Part shown: in pieces, positions 53,848 to 62,967 of the stretch
Layout of the letters: each line of letters begins with the position of its first letter
How positions within the stretch are numbered: the first letter of the stretch is position 1
Source: an uncultured Aquimarina sp.
Lineage (GTDB): Bacteria; Bacteroidota; Bacteroidia; Flavobacteriales; Flavobacteriaceae
Assembly (NCBI GenBank): GCA_947502885.1
Contig: CANNBP010000007.1
Span: 124,001 to 188,000 of the forward strand
Direction of reading: 5' to 3'
Length of the DNA stretch: 64,000 bases
The notes under the pieces: model-generated
Told to the model about the DNA's origin: nothing
The model's database searches: none
The model's input: only the letters and a program-made list of their open reading frames with translations
Position numbers and translations under genes: made by a program

Positions 53848-55668
53848 TTATTTTTTAATTAAATTAATGGTAGTACTTCTATTTTCAAATGAAATATCAT
53901 TGGCTTCTAAAATATCGTTTTTGATAGGGTTTATTGAAAACAAGGCTCTTGAAATAGGCGTGATAAAATGATATTCGATTTTATTTCTAATACCTCTACC
54001 ACCGTTGTTTAAATCTTTAGTAGACAATTCTTTGATTTTTTGAGTCACTTCTTCTTGAATATGAAGAGAAATGCCTAATTGTTTCTGAATGGCGTTAATG
54101 TGATTTTCCATCATCATGTCAAATATCATTTCGCCAACGTCTTTTCTGATATAATCAAAAATAATAACGTTATCTCCAATTCGATTCAAAAGTTCTGGTC
54201 GGTTCAAATCGAATTTGAAATAGCGCTCAATTTCATGTCTTACTTTCTTTTCTACCGTTTCAAAACTATCTTCATACGTCACATTCGGAAAACGTTCTCC
54301 GGTTGCTGATTTTTTATAAATTCCTAAGTTGGAAGTGAAAATTATTAGAGTTTCAGAAAAATAAACTTTATCACCCCGACCACTTGTGAGTACTCCATCA
54401 TCTAGAATTTGAAGAAACTTATCCAGAATTCTAGGGTGGGCTTTTTCAATTTCATCAAACAATACCACGCTAAAAGGTTTTTCTCTAACCGCATTGGTTA
54501 GTTCACCACCTACATCATAACCCACATAACCTGGAGGTGCACCAATAAGCCTTTGGTCTGAATGCTCTGCACTGAATTCGGACATGTCAAATCTGATGTA
54601 GGCACTTTCGTCACCAAATAAAAGACTAGTAAGGGTTTTTGCTAATTCTGTTTTTCCGACACCTGTTGGGCCAGCTAAAAAAATGACACCTCTAGGACGA
54701 TTATTTCTTTTAGAATTGCCAACACCAGTAATAGCCCTTTTTACAATATCTACCATGTGTTGTACAGAATGGTTTTGCCCTTTTACTCTTTTTCTGATAA
54801 AGGCCTCACCATCTTCAATTTTCTTTCTGTCAATTTTTATCCAAGGGTCTTCTGTTACTCCTACTTTATATCTTCTTACGGCGTCGGTAATAAGCGAAAT
54901 ATGAATAGATTCTGATCGGGCCAGCTCTATAATAGCAACTAAATCCAGAAGAAGTAGCCCTTCAGTTTCTTCTACAAAATCTGTGGTTATTCTTTTAGCT
55001 TCTGTTTTAGTTTCACATAGACTTTCAACAATAGGTTCTACTAATCTTCTTCGAGCAATATGGTCTGGTTTACTTATCGGAATATGTCTTATTTTAGGGT
55101 TATTAACGACCATCCAATCGGGTAAATCTCCTTCTTTATCGACTATCCAAATAACAGTGTTATAAAATGGTTGAGGTGGTTTTCCATAAGGTCTTGTTTC
55201 TGTTGTTTGTGATAATATATGCGATAAGCTAAAAGTATCGTGCTCGACTTTTATCAAACTTTCGGCATTCATCAAAAATTGAGAGGCGAAATCGACAATT
55301 AAGGCAATGGGTTCTTCAGGGTAGTTTACAATAGTTTGAAATACGGTATTAAAAGTCTGTAAATTATGGTATATGTCATCTTTCTGAAGCGGAATATGGA
55401 GTTTTTGAAACAGAGCTTTTTTTTCTTCAGAATTTCCCGAAAAAAAAGGGATGTCAAAGCCACACATAGGATTGTAATAAACTACATGCTTGTAACCTAG
55501 ACTTTTCAGTTCGACATCAATTGCGTTTTCTAACCTATTCCAGTTATAGCTTCCAAAATCATTTTTGATTAACTGAAAATCTTTAATATTTCCCGAAAGG
55601 ATGAATTGACTTTTTAAAGGAAGAAATCTTCGAAAGTCTTGTAACCATCTTACTTTGGTGTCTTTCAT
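53848..55668 (-). CDS. ClpB/ClpX-like AAA ATPase with degenerate N-terminal module
   Basis: The 606-residue protein has a complete AAA+ domain (about 290-520): Walker A GPTGVGKT (333-340), pore loop GYVGY (380-384), Walker B VVLFDEIEKA (401-410) and sensor FTSNLG near 447, then the D2-small domain (to about 600). The first 270 residues look like a second AAA module that has lost its Walker A (SGNIKDF, IALIVDF, TVIWIVDKE) and so may be a dimer or adaptor platform. The enzyme probably unfolds or remodels a target protein. It is the first gene of a four-gene operon, transcribed toward 45676. Confidence 0.88.
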   Translation of the reverse strand: MKDTKVRWLQDFRRFLPLKSQFILSGNIKDFQLIKNDFGSYNWNRLENAIDVELKSLGYKHVVYYNPMCGFDIPFFSGNSEEKKALFQKLHIPLQKDDIYHNLQTFNTVFQTIVNYPEEPIALIVDFASQFLMNAESLIKVEHDTFSLSHILSQTTETRPYGKPPQPFYNTVIWIVDKEGDLPDWMVVNNPKIRHIPISKPDHIARRRLVEPIVESLCETKTEAKRITTDFVEETEGLLLLDLVAIIELARSESIHISLITDAVRRYKVGVTEDPWIKIDRKKIEDGEAFIRKRVKGQNHSVQHMVDIVKRAITGVGNSKRNNRPRGVIFLAGPTGVGKTELAKTLTSLLFGDESAYIRFDMSEFSAEHSDQRLIGAPPGYVGYDVGGELTNAVREKPFSVVLFDEIEKAHPRILDKFLQILDDGVLTSGRGDKVYFSETLIIFTSNLGIYKKSATGERFPNVTYEDSFETVEKKVRHEIERYFKFDLNRPELLNRIGDNVIIFDYIRKDVGEMIFDMMMENHINAIQKQLGISLHIQEEVTQKIKELSTKDLNNGGRGIRNKIEYHFITPISRALFSINPIKNDILEANDISFENRSTTINLIKK

Positions 55669-56259
55669 TTTTTAGTTTGTTTTAACGTATTCCTAATAAC
55701 TTCTATAGTTTTTAGTTCACCACTGTTTCATATACTTGATTTACTAACCAAAAAACAATTGTTTCTGAATCCTAATAGTACAAAAATCTTAATGGGCTTA
55801 CAAACATATTAGTATAGTTCATTTAACCGTTATATTTAACCCATTAGAAAGATTTTATACATACGTTGTGTTAAAAAGCTTCTTAAGAGTATTTAATTTT
55901 TCTCTCTTTATATCTTAATAAATTAAGGTTCTCATTCTTGTTTGTTAGATCTTTTTAAAATAAGAATTAATAACAAATCTAAGTCAAACAAGCTTTATAA
56001 GGCAAAAATTAAGAGGAAATTTTGAGTGCAAGTTTATGCTTTTTACACAATTGAGTTTTGGTAGTCTTAAAGGATTGATATCAGATTAATATGCTGTATA
56101 TAAAGATGTAAAGGAAAAATAACAAAGGGTGTTTAAACAACAATTAGTGTCAATGCTTAAGAAATGAGATTAGCCGTCAAATTTTATTAACAATCCAAAG
56201 AATTGAATGTCAGGTTTTTCTAAAACAAAAAACCCGAACATATGTTCGGGTTTTCAAGG
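55669..56259. other. Gene-free upstream region of the AAA operon
   Basis: No open gene is seen in these bases. On the minus strand the complement of CAAACATA (55801-55808) reads TATGTTTG, a match to TAnnTTTG, but no good -33 box is present. A leader of about 130 bases would precede the ClpB-like gene. The region also holds the terminator of tRNA-Phe at 56229-56254. Confidence 0.4.
56229..56254 (-). terminator. Intrinsic terminator of tRNA-Phe
   Basis: AAAACCCGAACA (56229-56240) pairs with TGTTCGGGTTTT (56243-56254) around a TA loop. On the minus strand it lies 6 bases after the tRNA-Phe 3' end and is followed by T residues. Confidence 0.85.
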
Positions 56260-56332
56260 TGGTGCCTCCAGGAATCGAACCAGGGACACAAGGATTTTCA
56301 GTCCTTTGCTCTACCAACTGAGCTAAGGCACC
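56260..56332 (-). tRNA. tRNA-Phe (anticodon GAA)
   Basis: Read on the minus strand this is a 73-base tRNA. Acceptor GGTGCCT/AGGCACC pairs perfectly, the discriminator is A, the D-loop reads AGCTCAGTTGGTAGAGC, the anticodon stem AAGGA/TCCTT encloses CTGAAAA (anticodon GAA), and the T-loop reads GGTTCGATTCC. CCA is not encoded (CCT follows). It reads UUC and UUU. Confidence 0.97.
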
Positions 56333-56348
56333 TTGTTGTAAGCGGATG

Positions 56349-56379
56349 CAAATATAGAACGCTTTTTTCAATACACAAA
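56349..56379 (-). promoter_or_regulatory. Promoter of tRNA-Phe
   Basis: On the minus strand, TTTG (complement of 56376-56379), 19 bp and TATATTTG (complement of 56349-56356) exactly match the Bacteroidota consensus. The -7 context GCAAATATA equals that before tRNA-Leu. Confidence 0.72.
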
Positions 56380-56611
56380 ATAAAATCTAAAAAAAAATGA
56401 CATTACTTTTGTGAAAATTGATTCAAAATCTAAGCTTTTAATTGTAAGTATTTTGTTTTCTGTATATTAGTGGATTTTTAAATTTGTTTTTATTTTTTAA
56501 TTATTACAACGATTGCTCTAAAATTTGTTTAAAAGACTTGAAGAAGCCTAGTCCAGATATAAAAATTGCAGAAAATAGAAGCTTTCTGGTATTTATAGAT
56601 AGTTTGTTGCG

Positions 56612-56619
56612 TATTTTTG
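56612..56619 (+). promoter_or_regulatory. Candidate -7 box before coaX
   Basis: TATTTTTG matches TAnnTTTG and would give a start near 56626, 13 bases before the ATG at 56639. A good -33 box is not seen. Confidence 0.4.
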
Positions 56620-56638
56620 AAACTTAGAATTTTTAAAA

Positions 56639-57370
56639 ATGAATTTAGTAGTAGATATAGGCAATACATATACAAAAATAGCCGTGTTTGAGGAGGCAGT
56701 TATTTTGTTTAAAAAGATAATTGAACAGAATGATTTTATTCAAGTAATTCAGGAAATAAAAAAGGATTATCCTTTAATTGCACATGCTATTATTTCTTCG
56801 GTTGCAAATATGCCCGAAAAAGACCTAATTTTTCTTAATACTACTTTTTGTACATTGATTGTAGATCATGGGACTATAATGCCATTTAAAAATTTGTACA
56901 AAACGCCAAAAACGCTTGGTATTGATCGATTAGCATTGGTAGCAGCAGCTACAGATCAATTTTCTCATAAAAATGTATTAGTTATAGATGCAGGGACTTG
57001 TATAACATATGATTTTAAAAACCAAAAAGAAGAGTATCTTGGTGGAGCAATTGCTCCTGGGATAAGGTTGAGATATAATAGCCTTCACGAGTATACTTCA
57101 AAATTACCGTTATTAGAATTAAAATTACCAGAAAACCATATCGGATCAAGTACAGAAGATGCAATACATTCTGGAGTAGTTTTCGGAGTATTGCATGAAA
57201 TTAATGGTGTAATTGAAGAATATTGCAACATTTATGGTGATTTAACAGTTATTTTAACCGGTGGAGATGCACATTTTTTGTCTAAAAGATTAAAAAATAG
57301 CATATTTGCCACTTCCAATTTTTTATTGGAGGGATTAAACCACATTTTAGCTTTTAATAATAATAAATGA
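56639..57370 (+). CDS. coaX: Type III pantothenate kinase
   Basis: The 243-residue protein has the ASKHA phosphate-binding motif VVDIGNTYTKIAVF, then KTLGIDRLALVAAA and VIDAGTCITYDF, and the adenosine motif ILTGGDA. It is the CoaX family, which phosphorylates pantothenate in the first step of coenzyme A synthesis without feedback by CoA. The ATG at 56639 gives MNLVVDIGNT, as expected. Its stop overlaps the next start by 4 bp (ATGA). Confidence 0.95.
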   Translation: MNLVVDIGNTYTKIAVFEEAVILFKKIIEQNDFIQVIQEIKKDYPLIAHAIISSVANMPEKDLIFLNTTFCTLIVDHGTIMPFKNLYKTPKTLGIDRLALVAAATDQFSHKNVLVIDAGTCITYDFKNQKEEYLGGAIAPGIRLRYNSLHEYTSKLPLLELKLPENHIGSSTEDAIHSGVVFGVLHEINGVIEEYCNIYGDLTVILTGGDAHFLSKRLKNSIFATSNFLLEGLNHILAFNNNK

Positions 57371-58614
57371 TAAAAAAGATTTTAGTACTAATATTAGCAC
57401 ATGTTGCTGTAGTATCTTACGCTCAGGAAGGGACTTCGTCGCCATATTCTTTTTATGGAGTTGGTGCGTCAAAGTTTAAAGGAACAATAGAAAATAGATC
57501 GATGGGGGGATTGAGTGTACTTGCAGATAGTATTCATTTAAATCTTCAAAATCCCGCCTCATATGGAAAACTAGGACTTACTACGTATAGTTTAGGGGCT
57601 TCTTATAGTAAATATAAAATTAGTAATGCAAGTAATGAGTCTTCTTCGGGAGAAAGTGCAGCATTAGAGTATTTGGCGGTTGGGATACCTGCAGGAAAGT
57701 TTGGTTTTGGTTTTGGTGTTATTCCATTAACCTCTGTTGGGTATGATCTAAGTACTAATACCTCAAACGGAGGAGAGAATAGATTTACAGGTACAGGTGG
57801 GGTAAATAAAGTTTTTTTGGCCGCTGGTGTAAAGATTAACAAAAATCTTAGCATTGGTATGGATGTAAATTATAATTTTGGAAATATTGAGAATAAAGCT
57901 ATTGCTATAGATTCTGATATTCAGTTAAGTACAAGAGAAGTTACAAGCACAGATGTATCTGCTTTTAGTATGTCTTTTGGAATAAATTATTCAAAAATGA
58001 TATCTGAAAAACTTGAGATAGTTGCAAGTGTTGTATCTGTGCCATCTTTTAAGCTTGCATCAGAAAGAAGAAGAGAATTAGCATCAATTGTATTAAATTC
58101 AAATGGTCAAGAAAGAGTGGTTCAAGCTCAAGATGTTAAAACAGAGGATTATGAAATAGACATGCCTGCAGAATTTAAGTTTGGAGGAGGTATAGGTCAA
58201 CCTAAAAAATGGTTTGCAGGAGCCGAATATGGATATGTAGATGCAGGTGAATTTGCTGGTATTTCTTCTAATGAAAGCAATATTAATTATGAAAAGGGAG
58301 CAAAATATAAAGTAGGGGGGTATTATATTCCTAAATATAACTCGTTAACTAGCTATTTTAGTAGAGTGGTATACCGTGCAGGATTTAGATATGAAGAAAC
58401 AGGACTAAACATTGGTGGTCAGTCAATAGATGAGTTTGGCATGTCTTTTGGAGTAGGCTTACCAGTTGGACGATTATTCTCTAATGCTAATATTAGTTTT
58501 GAGTATGGGCAACGGGGAACAACGGACTTAGGGTTAGTTAAAGAAGAGTTCTTTAACTTTTCAATCGGTTTATCATTAAATGATAGATGGTTTAGAAAGA
58601 TAAAATTTAATTAA
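57367..58614 (+). CDS. Outer-membrane beta-barrel protein
   Basis: The 415-residue protein has a signal peptide (to about 20, VVSYAQ) and a beta-barrel pattern. It contains SSPYSFYGVGASKFKGTIEN and NLQNPASYGKLGLTTYSLG, typical of a FadL/TodX-like family common in Bacteroidota between coaX and lptC. The end is aromatic-rich (WFRKIKFN). Its role could be transport or envelope structure. It is in one operon with coaX. Confidence 0.82.
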   Translation: MIKKILVLILAHVAVVSYAQEGTSSPYSFYGVGASKFKGTIENRSMGGLSVLADSIHLNLQNPASYGKLGLTTYSLGASYSKYKISNASNESSSGESAALEYLAVGIPAGKFGFGFGVIPLTSVGYDLSTNTSNGGENRFTGTGGVNKVFLAAGVKINKNLSIGMDVNYNFGNIENKAIAIDSDIQLSTREVTSTDVSAFSMSFGINYSKMISEKLEIVASVVSVPSFKLASERRRELASIVLNSNGQERVVQAQDVKTEDYEIDMPAEFKFGGGIGQPKKWFAGAEYGYVDAGEFAGISSNESNINYEKGAKYKVGGYYIPKYNSLTSYFSRVVYRAGFRYEETGLNIGGQSIDEFGMSFGVGLPVGRLFSNANISFEYGQRGTTDLGLVKEEFFNFSIGLSLNDRWFRKIKFN

Positions 58615-58638
58615 ACATTACAAATAATTACTAAAGCT

Positions 58639-60009
58639 ATGAATACTAAAGTTTTACTTACAATAGCAGCAGGACTGGTTTTAAGCACTACAAACATTAG
58701 TGCTCAAGCTTCAGACTGTGCAACTACGGCTTCAATTGCCTATGAGCATGCTAAGGTAAAGAATTACGAAGCGGCCGAAGAGCCACTTTGGAAAGTTAGA
58801 AAAGAATGTCCTACATATAGTGTTGCAACATATCAATTTGGTCAAAAGTTGCTAGCTCATAAATACAAAAAAGCACCGGCTGGAGAAAAAATGGCCATTG
58901 CTAAAGAAAGAATTGCACTTTGGAAAGAAAGATTACAATATTTCCCTGCAAAAACTAAAATAGGAGCTATGCATTCTGATATCGGTCAGTTAATGTATGA
59001 TAATAAAATGGGAACCAAAGAGAATCAGTTTGCTGAGTTTCATAAAGCTTGGACTGAGGATAAAGGTAATTTTAAAAATCCTAAAAATGTATATACCTAT
59101 TTTTCCTTATTAGTAGATTTACACGGAGAAAAGAAAAAGGAACTTCAAGAAGTGTTTGATCTGTATGATGAAGTGATTGAAAAGATCGAAGATGAAGAAA
59201 GTTCAAAAGCAAAAACAATTGGCGAACTTACCGATAAAGAAGAGTCAGGAACTACACTTACTAAAAAGGAAAAGAAAAAATTAAGTAGATATGGTAAGAT
59301 TTTATCTAATTACAGTAAAGTAAAGGGAGGAGTTAATCAAAAGTTAGGAGAATTAGCTGATTGTAAAAATTTGATCCCTTTATATAATGGTCAATTTGAG
59401 GCTAAAAAAACAGATGTTAGCTGGTTGAAAAGTGCCGCTAGTAGAATGTCTTCTAAGGATTGTACAGATGATCCATTGTTTTTTAAACTGGTTGAGTCTT
59501 TACATAAAGCAGAGCCTTCTGCAAAGTCTGCATACTACTTAGGGATATTAGCCTTAAAAGATAGAAAGACGACTACAGCATTAAAGTATTTTAATCAATC
59601 TGCAGAGCTTGAAACTAAAGCAAGCGATAAAGCAAAAGTATATTTCAAGATTGGTGAAATAATGAAAAGACAAGGGAGTAAAGGAAAAGCTAGATCTTAC
59701 TACCGAAAAGCTATTAAACAAAAGCCATCTATGGGTGTATGTTATTTAAGAATTGCGAGTATGGTTGCAAAAAGTGCAAATGCTTGTGGAGATAACAAGT
59801 TTAATAAGCAGGCGGTATATTGGTTGGCCGCAAATTATGCAGATAGAGCTGGTAAAGTAGACCCTAGTTTGAAATCTACTGCCTCTAAAACAGCAAGTAG
59901 TTATAGAGGTTTAGCGCCAACAAAAACAGATATCTTCAATAATCCTGAAATCAAATCTGTTAGTATAGGATGCTGGATTGGTGAAACAGTTAGAGTGCCA
60001 AAATTATAA
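58639..60009 (+). CDS. TPR-containing envelope protein
   Basis: The 456-residue protein has a signal peptide (to about 24, NISAQ) and TPR motifs clearest in its second half, e.g. AYYLGILALKDRKTTTALKYF and AKVYFKIGEIMKRQGSKGKA. The middle is Lys/Glu-rich. It is probably periplasmic and part of the coaX-lptC gene order. Its stop codon shares one base with the lptC start (TAATG). Confidence 0.82.
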   Translation: MNTKVLLTIAAGLVLSTTNISAQASDCATTASIAYEHAKVKNYEAAEEPLWKVRKECPTYSVATYQFGQKLLAHKYKKAPAGEKMAIAKERIALWKERLQYFPAKTKIGAMHSDIGQLMYDNKMGTKENQFAEFHKAWTEDKGNFKNPKNVYTYFSLLVDLHGEKKKELQEVFDLYDEVIEKIEDEESSKAKTIGELTDKEESGTTLTKKEKKKLSRYGKILSNYSKVKGGVNQKLGELADCKNLIPLYNGQFEAKKTDVSWLKSAASRMSSKDCTDDPLFFKLVESLHKAEPSAKSAYYLGILALKDRKTTTALKYFNQSAELETKASDKAKVYFKIGEIMKRQGSKGKARSYYRKAIKQKPSMGVCYLRIASMVAKSANACGDNKFNKQAVYWLAANYADRAGKVDPSLKSTASKTASSYRGLAPTKTDIFNNPEIKSVSIGCWIGETVRVPKL

Positions 60010-60566
60010 TGCAACAAAAAACATATGATATCATAAAAAGCATTGTCACAGTATGTACTGTGGCAATGTTTTTTTCATGTCAAGTAGAAAAAAAAAGTGA
60101 TCAAGGATATCGTGACCTTGATGATGTGCCTATAGCAGAAGGTTATGAGTTAAATCTTAAATATACCGACTCTGGTCAACTAATAGCTATACTTAAAACT
60201 CCCTCTGTACTGGATTATTCTAACAAATCTTTTGCTTATTTTGAATTTCCAAAAGGTATTATATTGGATATAATTGATAAAGAAGGGAAAATAAGTGTTG
60301 TTAAGGCTGATTATGCTATCTCTTATAAAGAAACAGGGATTATTGATATGCGGGGAAATGTAGATATACAAACTGCAGACAGTACGCATTTAAAGGCTAA
60401 GCAATTGTATTGGGATCAAAGTATTAACTGGGTGTTTACAGATCAAAAGTATACTAGTTATTTGCCAGATGGTACGGTTAATGAAGCAGATGGCTTTGAT
60501 GCTAATCAAGATTTTACTATCTTGAATTCACGAATTAATGATGGTGTAATGTTTATAGAGGAGTAG
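60009..60566 (+). CDS. lptC: LPS export protein LptC
   Basis: The 185-residue protein is a lipoprotein by its lipobox (AMFFSC) and has the LptC core: KGIILDIIDKEGKISVVKADYAISYKETGIIDMRGNVDIQ in broad pattern, then TADSTHLKAKQLYWDQ and VFTDQKYTSYLPDGTVNEADGF. LptC links LptB2FG with LptA in LPS transport. It begins one base after the TPR stop. The LPS export ATPase genes are not in the window. Confidence 0.85.
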   Translation: MQQKTYDIIKSIVTVCTVAMFFSCQVEKKSDQGYRDLDDVPIAEGYELNLKYTDSGQLIAILKTPSVLDYSNKSFAYFEFPKGIILDIIDKEGKISVVKADYAISYKETGIIDMRGNVDIQTADSTHLKAKQLYWDQSINWVFTDQKYTSYLPDGTVNEADGFDANQDFTILNSRINDGVMFIEE

Positions 60567-60575
60567 TTCAATACT

Positions 60576-60770
60576 ATGATGAAAGTATTTAGATTTTTTG
60601 AATATGCCTATTTGGCTATAATGTGTTTCTTTGTCTATCAGGCTTATGTAGAATGGGGGCAAGAAGGAGGAAGAAGTGTGTTGTATATTTTTTTTGCAGT
60701 AGTCGCTGTTTTTATGTTTTTCTTTAAAAGAAACTTCAGAAAAAGATTCGAAGCTAATAATAAAGACTAA
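60576..60770 (+). CDS. Small two-helix membrane protein
   Basis: The 64-residue protein has two membrane helices (about 10-25 and 35-50) and a basic C-terminus (KRNFRKRFEANNKD). It lies 9 bp after lptC and 3 bp before the CNNM/CorC gene, so it is part of the operon. I do not recognise a family beyond this gene order. Confidence 0.72.
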   Translation: MMKVFRFFEYAYLAIMCFFVYQAYVEWGQEGGRSVLYIFFAVVAVFMFFFKRNFRKRFEANNKD

Positions 60771-60773
60771 TTC

Positions 60774-62063
60774 ATGGAATTACATGTTATTGTTATTCTA
60801 TTTTCCCTTGTGCTTTCAGCATTCTTTTCTGGGATGGAAATAGCTTATGTTTCTTCCAATAAAATACATATAGAAATAGAAAAGAAGCAAGGAGGATTCA
60901 TTTCAAAAATCCTTGCTCGTCTCACAAAAAAACCTTCAAAGTTTATTGCTACAATGCTTGTGGGTAATAATATAGCTTTAGTTGTATACGGTTTTTTTAT
61001 GGGAGAATTATTAATGAATTTATTTCAAAGATTAGTCCCAACAGAGCTATGGATTATAGATTATTTGCTTACAGATTTAAATCTTCTGGCTCAAACTGTA
61101 ATTTCAACGATTGTTATCTTGATTACTGCTGAATTTCTTCCTAAGGTTTTTTTTCAGATTTATTCAAATACTCTACTGAAAGCCTTTTCTTTTCCGGCAT
61201 ATGTCTTTTATTTAATTTTTTTACCAATTTCATCCTTTGTTATATGGATTTCTGATTTTGTTCTTAAAAAATTCTTCAAAACTGATGGCGATGAAGTTCA
61301 ATTAGCTTTTAGTAAAACAGAGTTAGGGGATTATATTACTGAACAAATGGAGACAATTGAAGAACATGATGAAGTGGATAGTGAAATACAGATATTTCAA
61401 AACGCTTTGGATTTTTCAGATGTAAAATCTCGTGAAGTTATGATTCCGAGAACCGAAATAGTGGGTGTCGAAAAAATGCAATCTATCGATGAGGTTAGTA
61501 ATCTATTTATTAATACAGGCTTATCAAAGATTATTGTATACGATACAACCGTAGACGATATCATAGGGTATGTTCATTCCTTTGAGTTGTTTAAAAAACC
61601 AAAGTCGTTGAGATCTATTCTTCTTCCGGTGGTTTTTGTTCCCGAAACAATGTTCGTAAAAGATGTACTTAATCTTTTAACAAAAAAGCATAAAAGTATA
61701 GCCGTTGTTATTGACGAATATGGAGGAACGAGCGGTATTATAACGGTAGAGGATATAGTAGAAGAGCTTTTTGGAGAAATAGAAGATGAGCATGACTCGA
61801 TTGCTTTGATAGAAGTTGAATTATCGGAAAATCAATATCGTTTTTCGGCTAGGTTAGAGGTTGATCATATTAATGAAGCTTATAAGTTAGATCTTCCAAA
61901 AGACGAAAACTATGAGACATTAGGAGGGATGATCGTTAATCATACAGAAGAAATCCCTAAAGAAGGAGATGAAGTAAGAATAGGAGATTTTAAGATTCAA
62001 ATATTAGAAACTTCTAATACCAAAATAGAAATTGTAGAATTACATGTGATAAAAAGTGATTAA
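60774..62063 (+). CDS. CNNM/CorC (hemolysin-family) membrane protein
   Basis: The 429-residue protein has an N-terminal CNNM/DUF21 transmembrane domain (about 1-190, with ALFSGMEIAYVSSNK and GNNIALVVYGF), then two CBS domains (about 210-335, starting REVMIPRTEIVG), and a CorC_HlyC C-terminal domain (ENYETLGGMI). The family is linked to Mg2+ or Co2+ efflux; Bacteroidota GldE belongs here, but I cannot assign it to GldE with confidence. The gene is 3 bp after the small membrane protein. Confidence 0.88.
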   Translation: MELHVIVILFSLVLSAFFSGMEIAYVSSNKIHIEIEKKQGGFISKILARLTKKPSKFIATMLVGNNIALVVYGFFMGELLMNLFQRLVPTELWIIDYLLTDLNLLAQTVISTIVILITAEFLPKVFFQIYSNTLLKAFSFPAYVFYLIFLPISSFVIWISDFVLKKFFKTDGDEVQLAFSKTELGDYITEQMETIEEHDEVDSEIQIFQNALDFSDVKSREVMIPRTEIVGVEKMQSIDEVSNLFINTGLSKIIVYDTTVDDIIGYVHSFELFKKPKSLRSILLPVVFVPETMFVKDVLNLLTKKHKSIAVVIDEYGGTSGIITVEDIVEELFGEIEDEHDSIALIEVELSENQYRFSARLEVDHINEAYKLDLPKDENYETLGGMIVNHTEEIPKEGDEVRIGDFKIQILETSNTKIEIVELHVIKSD

Positions 62064-62083
62064 TATATACTGATACGTTATCA

Positions 62084-62782
62084 ATGAAGCAAAAAAAATG
62101 GTACCAAAGTCCTTTATTATTTAGTGTTGGATATATTGTTTTGGTAGTATGTGATTTGGTGTGTTGCAGTGATGTTAATTTTTTGGAATACAGATACATT
62201 ACTAAACCGATAATTCTGATTTCTTTGATTGCTTTTTTTATAGGGAATAAAGAAAAAGTAACACTCTCTGTTTTTCGGTTAACAATTTGGGCGCTTATAT
62301 TTTCTTTGGCAGGTGATATTTTATTGTTATTTCTAGATCGGTCTGAATTGTTTTTTATTTCGGGACTTGTTATGTTTCTATTTGCGCATGTATTATATAT
62401 CATGATTTTTAGTAAAAAGGGAAATAAGAATAAGGCAAGCCGTTTGTTCTTTTTGTTGACCGTGGTGTATGCTGGGGTTTTATTTGCTTTTCTTTACCCA
62501 GGCCTTGATCAAATGTTAATTCCGGTCATAATATATATGGTGGCAATATTAATTATGGCTAATACAGCTCACCTTAGACAAGGGCAAGTTTCTTTTGGTA
62601 GTTATGTCTTTGTTTTTGTTGGAGCTTTATTATTTATGTTGTCGGATAGTTTGTTGGCTTATGACATGTTTTGTAAACCAATATTTATGGGTAATGTATG
62701 GGTGATGGCTACATATTCTATGGCTCAGTTGTTAATTGTTTTTGGAATTTTAAAGCAAAAAGAGGGGGTTATTTTATATTAG
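62084..62782 (+). CDS. YhhN-family membrane protein
   Basis: The 232-residue protein is a six-to-eight-helix protein with FSLAGDILLLFLD and LFMLSDSLLAYDMF, the two conserved Asp-containing motifs of the YhhN/TMEM86 family. Mammalian TMEM86B cleaves lysoplasmalogen; bacterial substrates are not established. It lies 20 bp after the CNNM gene. Confidence 0.85.
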   Translation: MKQKKWYQSPLLFSVGYIVLVVCDLVCCSDVNFLEYRYITKPIILISLIAFFIGNKEKVTLSVFRLTIWALIFSLAGDILLLFLDRSELFFISGLVMFLFAHVLYIMIFSKKGNKNKASRLFFLLTVVYAGVLFAFLYPGLDQMLIPVIIYMVAILIMANTAHLRQGQVSFGSYVFVFVGALLFMLSDSLLAYDMFCKPIFMGNVWVMATYSMAQLLIVFGILKQKEGVILY

Positions 62783-62942
62783 ATATTCTTTCGAATTACC
62801 TGTCGTTAGTCATGTTTCACAAAAGTTATTTGTAGTGCTTTCACAGGGCTTACGGGGAAATAATCTTCATAAGATCAGAACTTCACAAGACTTTCAGATT
62901 TTTTAATTGGTATTATTACAATAAAATGGTATTTTCGCCCAC

Positions 62943-62950
62943 TATATTTG
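62943..62950 (+). promoter_or_regulatory. Candidate -7 box before the PpiD/SurA-like gene
   Basis: TATATTTG matches TAnnTTTG, 17 bases before the ATG at 62968. No clear -33 TTTG is present. Confidence 0.45.
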
Positions 62951-62967
62951 AATAAATTAACTATACC

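Noticed and set aside
55700..56332. tRNA-Phe as an integration site for the 45.7-55.7 kb operon
   Set aside because: I see no integrase gene and no repeat of the tRNA 3' end at 45473-45675. The adjacency could be chance.
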